Shown here piece by piece: positions 12,542 to 13,322 of a stretch of 13,322 nucleotides of DNA. A program made the position numbers and the translations under genes. The notes under the pieces are model-generated. The model had not been told where the DNA came from, did no database searches, and saw nothing but the letters and a program-made list of their open reading frames with translations. Source of the stretch: Dialister sp. (lineage in GTDB: Bacteria; Bacillota; Negativicutes; Veillonellales; Dialisteraceae); the NCBI GenBank assembly GCA_022722495.1, contig JAIJLI010000024.1, forward strand, positions 1 to 13,322, given 5' to 3'. Positions within the stretch are counted from its first letter, which is position 1. Each line of letters begins with the position of its first letter.

Positions 12542-13148
12542 GACGTACACACTCCTCTGCTTCGTCTAATTTTCCCTGCATCACCAGATGCATGATATTT
12601 TCAGTAAAAACAGCTCTCCAGAAGGCTTCTCTGGCCTCGCTGGTGCTGATCCTTTCTTTCATTTCCACTCTCATCTTTCCCACCCGGTCCAGCCACAGGC
12701 CAAAGCCTTCGGGGATTTTCAGGGAAAGCCACTCTTTCATATACCTCGCCATCGCAGGCGAGCGGCCATTCGTAGAAACGGTGATCTGGATCCCCCCTGC
12801 ATCAAAAGCAGCCGGCAGTGAGCAATTCCCCAGCGAAGGAAAATCTGCAGCATTATAAAGGAAATGGCTCTTCTTCGATGCCTGCTGCACCGCTTCTGCC
12901 ACTTCCTTCACACCACAGGCTGTCACTATCAGTCCATAGGAAGAGAGATCGTCACCACGGAAAAGGTGCTTTTCCCAGTGCACCTTTTTTGCCTCAGAAA
13001 GCGTCTCGATGTCAGAAACGACTTCCGGCGCAAGGATCGTCACGTCTGCTCCCTCTGCTATTAACTTTTTCACCTTTCTAAGAGCCACATGGCCGCCGCC
13101 GATGACCAGCGCACGAAGGCCTGCCGCTTTGAGATTCACAGGATACAA
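12510..13148 (-). CDS. Precorrin-2 dehydrogenase (Met8/SirC/CysG N-terminal-domain family)
   Basis: NAD-dependent oxidation of precorrin-2 to sirohydrochlorin, the precursor of sirohaem and anaerobic cobalamin. From the TTG at 13148 it is 212 residues, close to stand-alone SirC-type enzymes. Seen: N-terminus (M)YPVNLKAAGLRALVIGGGHVALRKV with the GGGHVA nucleotide-binding turn (17-22), VTACGVKEV, YNAADFPS with the likely catalytic Asp102, and STNGRSPAMARYMKEWL, typical of the sirohaem-synthase middle domain. The frame runs upstream to an ATG at 13202 and beyond (to 13235), but no ribosome binding site precedes these and the extra residues do not fit the family. GAGGAG lies six bases before the TTG. 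It is the first gene of the operon, and its end overlaps the hemA start. Whether it also chelates iron or cobalt cannot be told. Confidence 0.88.
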   Translation of the reverse strand: MYPVNLKAAGLRALVIGGGHVALRKVKKLIAEGADVTILAPEVVSDIETLSEAKKVHWEKHLFRGDDLSSYGLIVTACGVKEVAEAVQQASKKSHFLYNAADFPSLGNCSLPAAFDAGGIQITVSTNGRSPAMARYMKEWLSLKIPEGFGLWLDRVGKMRVEMKERISTSEAREAFWRAVFTENIMHLVMQGKLDEAEECVRHAVGRFGAES

Positions 13149-13154
13149 AAAAAT

Positions 13155-13160
13155 CTCCTC
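13155..13160 (-). promoter_or_regulatory. Ribosome binding site that fixes a TTG start for precorrin-2 dehydrogenase
   Basis: GAGGAG on the minus strand, six bases before TTG at 13148-13146, where the family-conserved YPVNL begins. Upstream ATG codons in the same frame have no such motif. Confidence 0.7.
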
Positions 13161-13240
13161 ACAATGATTAATAAACTCTGGATCTCGTTTGCCCTGATTC
13201 ATAAAAAATGATAGCAAATGACCAAGTACCAGCATTTTAA

Positions 13241-13269
13241 ATTATACAGTAAAAAGATAGCCGTCACAA
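13241..13269 (-). promoter_or_regulatory. Promoter of the tetrapyrrole operon
   Basis: On the minus strand there is TTGTGA (13269-13264), a 17-base spacer, then a perfect TATAAT (13246-13241). Predicted transcription starts near 13234, giving a leader of about 85 bases before the TTG start at 13148. The -35 box coincides with the edge of the hairpin at 13264-13310. I see no known riboswitch or clear operator in the leader. Confidence 0.65.
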
Positions 13270-13310
13270 TAAAACAAGCTCATTAGAATATGGAGCTTGT
13301 TTTATTGTGA
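13264..13310. terminator. 18-bp hairpin terminator bounding the operon
   Basis: A perfect inverted repeat: arms 13264-13281 and 13293-13310, with an 11-base loop. Each arm has a GAGCTTG core followed by TTTTATTGTGA, so both strands show a T-rich descending side and it can terminate in either direction. It separates the tetrapyrrole operon from whatever lies to the right of the window. Confidence 0.8.
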
Positions 13311-13322
13311 TTTATTATAATG

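Overview
The window is one continuous minus-strand block. From about position 985 to the right end it reads like a moderate-GC Firmicute, most likely a Negativicutes (Veillonellales-like) species. This is an inference from the operon layout, the SUMT-HemD fusion, strong AGGAGG-type ribosome binding sites and AT-rich promoters; no rRNA or marker search was possible. The first ~980 bases are visibly GC-richer and are recognisably enterobacterial.

Layout in transcription order (right to left). A strong hairpin at 13264-13310 closes the upstream unit. A consensus-like promoter (13241-13269) then drives a six-gene tetrapyrrole operon: precorrin-2 dehydrogenase, hemA, hemC, a cobA-hemD fusion, hemB and hemL. 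It ends at a textbook intrinsic terminator (6144-6173). The operon makes 5-aminolevulinate from glutamyl-tRNA (HemA, HemL), condenses it to uroporphyrinogen III (HemB, HemC, HemD) and diverts that to precorrin-2 and sirohydrochlorin (CobA, precorrin-2 dehydrogenase). No later haem genes (hemE/N/H) are present here, so the local output is the sirohaem/cobalamin branch. Next come a monocistronic secreted metallophosphoesterase lipoprotein with its own promoter and an 18-bp terminator hairpin, a PcrA/UvrD helicase, and a FecCD-type permease with its own extended -10 promoter. The permease is translationally coupled to an ABC ATPase.

The main anomaly is that ATPase. Its first ~41 residues fit a FecE/BtuD-like partner for the permease. 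From the Walker A motif onward it is enterobacterial UgpC (glycerol-3-phosphate importer ATPase), followed by the start of ugpQ in the usual ATGA overlap. The join is in frame inside the conserved GCGKST codons. A chimeric metagenome contig is the most economical explanation; recombination at the Walker A codons is the alternative. I found no convincing new system. The other points worth checking are a structured 70-bp inverted-repeat element between hemC and cobA-hemD, and TTG starts for two operon genes.
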